64,000 bases of DNA from positions 365,758-429,757 of the forward strand of contig NZ_KE386814.1 of NCBI RefSeq assembly GCF_000428905.1, read 5' to 3'. Of this stretch, positions 63,215 through 64,000 are shown piece by piece; position 1 is the stretch's first letter, and every line of letters begins with the position of its first letter. This stretch comes from Brumicola pallidula DSM 14239 = ACAM 615 (GTDB lineage: Bacteria > Pseudomonadota > Gammaproteobacteria > Enterobacterales > Alteromonadaceae). The notes beneath the pieces are model-generated. The model was not told the origin of the DNA. It was given only the letters and a program-made list of their open reading frames with translations, and ran no database searches. Position numbers and translations under genes: made by a program.

Positions 63215-64000
63215 TTATTTATTCGCGTCTTTTTCTACTGATTCTTGCGCTGCTTCATTTCGCAAATATCCTGCTGCCTGTTCATCTTCGTCGAAGCTTA
63301 GTTTAGCGTCCACATTTACATTTGGCTCGAACGCTCTGGACTGCTGATTTATTTGATGGATCTGGCTAGCATTGGATAAATCTCGCTCATTGGTAATGGC
63401 AGCAATGGCTTCTCTTTCCTTCAAGAAACTCTTAATTTCGTCAACAATGCTGTCGAGTTCTTGATCATTTTTTGCCATCGACATAATGTAGCGCGGTTGC
63501 TCTAGGTTCTTCATACCACTGGTAGCAAATATTGAGGTTTTGATGCGCGTTGTAATTATCCAAGGGGTAATACTAGAACGCACTACCGTGTTTTCTGAGC
63601 GCGTACTGTCGTGTATAGACATGCCCGTTGATAATTTAGACTCAGTATAAGTCCCTTCAGTGTTTAAGTGCATTAATAGTGAGGTGAAGTGCATCTCGCC
63701 CCAAAATAAATGCGAAGCAGCGTCGAGTATTTTGGCTGCACTTTTAAAGGTTAACCAAGCAAACAGGGTAAACAGTGCTGAACTTAATGCTTGCAAAAAG
63801 AAAGTTAAATTACTATTTGTTGTGGCTAACTTCCAGCTGTCAAATGCCCCTATTGCTGAAATAATATTTTGACCAAGATAATAAAATGCAATAGCACTAA
63901 TCACAAAAGCAATTTGACCTATGGTTGATAATATCGTTTTCTTGTTATCTTGCTTTGAATTATTTTCTTCTTCTGCCAGAGCGGGTTGGGTTTCAATTAA
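63215..64000 (-). CDS. Membrane protein, partial (runs off the window end)
   Basis: The frame is open from its stop at 63215 to the last base of the window, at least 262 codons, so the true start lies outside. A GTG at 63904 is a possible but unneeded start: the 32 codons before it (ending KTILSTIGQIAF) continue the same hydrophobic helix. Two membrane helices (near 63930-63870 and 63790-63740), then a charged cytosolic C-terminus rich in glutamate, lysine and asparagine (DANK end). Not recognised. 81 bases separate it from the CsgG operon. Confidence 0.75.
   Translation of the reverse strand, partial: LIETQPALAEEENNSKQDNKKTILSTIGQIAFVISAIAFYYLGQNIISAIGAFDSWKLATTNSNLTFFLQALSSALFTLFAWLTFKSAAKILDAASHLFWGEMHFTSLLMHLNTEGTYTESKLSTGMSIHDSTRSENTVVRSSITPWIITTRIKTSIFATSGMKNLEQPRYIMSMAKNDQELDSIVDEIKSFLKEREAIAAITNERDLSNASQIHQINQQSRAFEPNVNVDAKLSFDEDEQAAGYLRNEAAQESVEKDANK

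Overview
The window comes from a marine-type gammaproteobacterium, most likely of the order Alteromonadales. Reasons: the ssrS / ygfB-pepP-ubiI and serA-rpiA-fau neighbourhoods known from gammaproteobacteria are present, there is a MetJ-type operator and a MetR/MetE pair, several families are typical of that order (DUF1289, DUF2956, DUF3016, DUF481, OvoA, YgiQ), and there is a scattered set of PEP-CTERM exported proteins. Base composition is moderately AT-rich, and many short tandem repeats sit just outside coding regions.

Layout. 0.2-4.7 kb: a DUF1289 protein, an HDOD protein, two tandem DUF481 outer-membrane proteins, and a divergent pair made of a tryptophan-dioxygenase-like heme protein and an Lrp-family regulator. 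4.8-9.8 kb (minus strand): ribokinase, nucleoside hydrolase, 5-formyltetrahydrofolate cyclo-ligase, rpiA and serA, headed by a recognisable 6S RNA; tandem met boxes lie upstream of serA. 9.9-13.3 kb: ygfB-like, pepP, ubiI. 13.4-18 kb: amidohydrolase, PhoD-like phosphatase, a small membrane protein and a LysR regulator. 17.9-18.4 kb: a nested palindromic repeat array. 18.5-23.2 kb: the glycine cleavage genes gcvT-gcvH-gcvP.

23.2-28.6 kb is accessory DNA: two PEP-CTERM genes among transposase remnants (IS1182-like and IS6), a frameshifted Lrp-type regulator, a gene broken by an in-frame stop, and a complete but decayed EAL (c-di-GMP phosphodiesterase) domain gene. 28.8-32.1 kb: ovoA (ovothiol) convergent with an ADP-ribosylglycohydrolase. 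32.3-39 kb: an NhaC-type antiporter, a decayed hydrolase, divergent metR/metE with a perfect MetR box, and a genuine formylglycine-generating enzyme. 39-44.7 kb: another PEP-CTERM protein, DUF2956, DUF3016, an aldo/keto reductase, a Ca/Na antiporter and a small thioredoxin-like protein overlapping a chemotaxis receptor gene.

46-50 kb is a tandem segmental duplication joining the upstream region of the chemotaxis gene, a fibro-slime PEP-CTERM gene and the 5' end of fumC. Inside it a class I c-di-GMP riboswitch precedes a DUF4114 PEP-CTERM gene, which ties the exported PEP-CTERM proteins to the motile/sessile second messenger. 49.8-56.5 kb is a TCA cluster (fumC, acnA, an isocitrate dehydrogenase with a C-terminal extension, and a divergent LysR regulator with a perfect palindromic operator). 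56.5-59.7 kb holds an outer-membrane beta-barrel protein and YgiQ. 60-64 kb holds lipoproteins: one gene behind a (CTTA)n microsatellite, then a tight four-gene CsgG / small lipoprotein / DUF4810 / GNA1162 operon on the minus strand, preceded by a membrane protein gene that runs off the window end.
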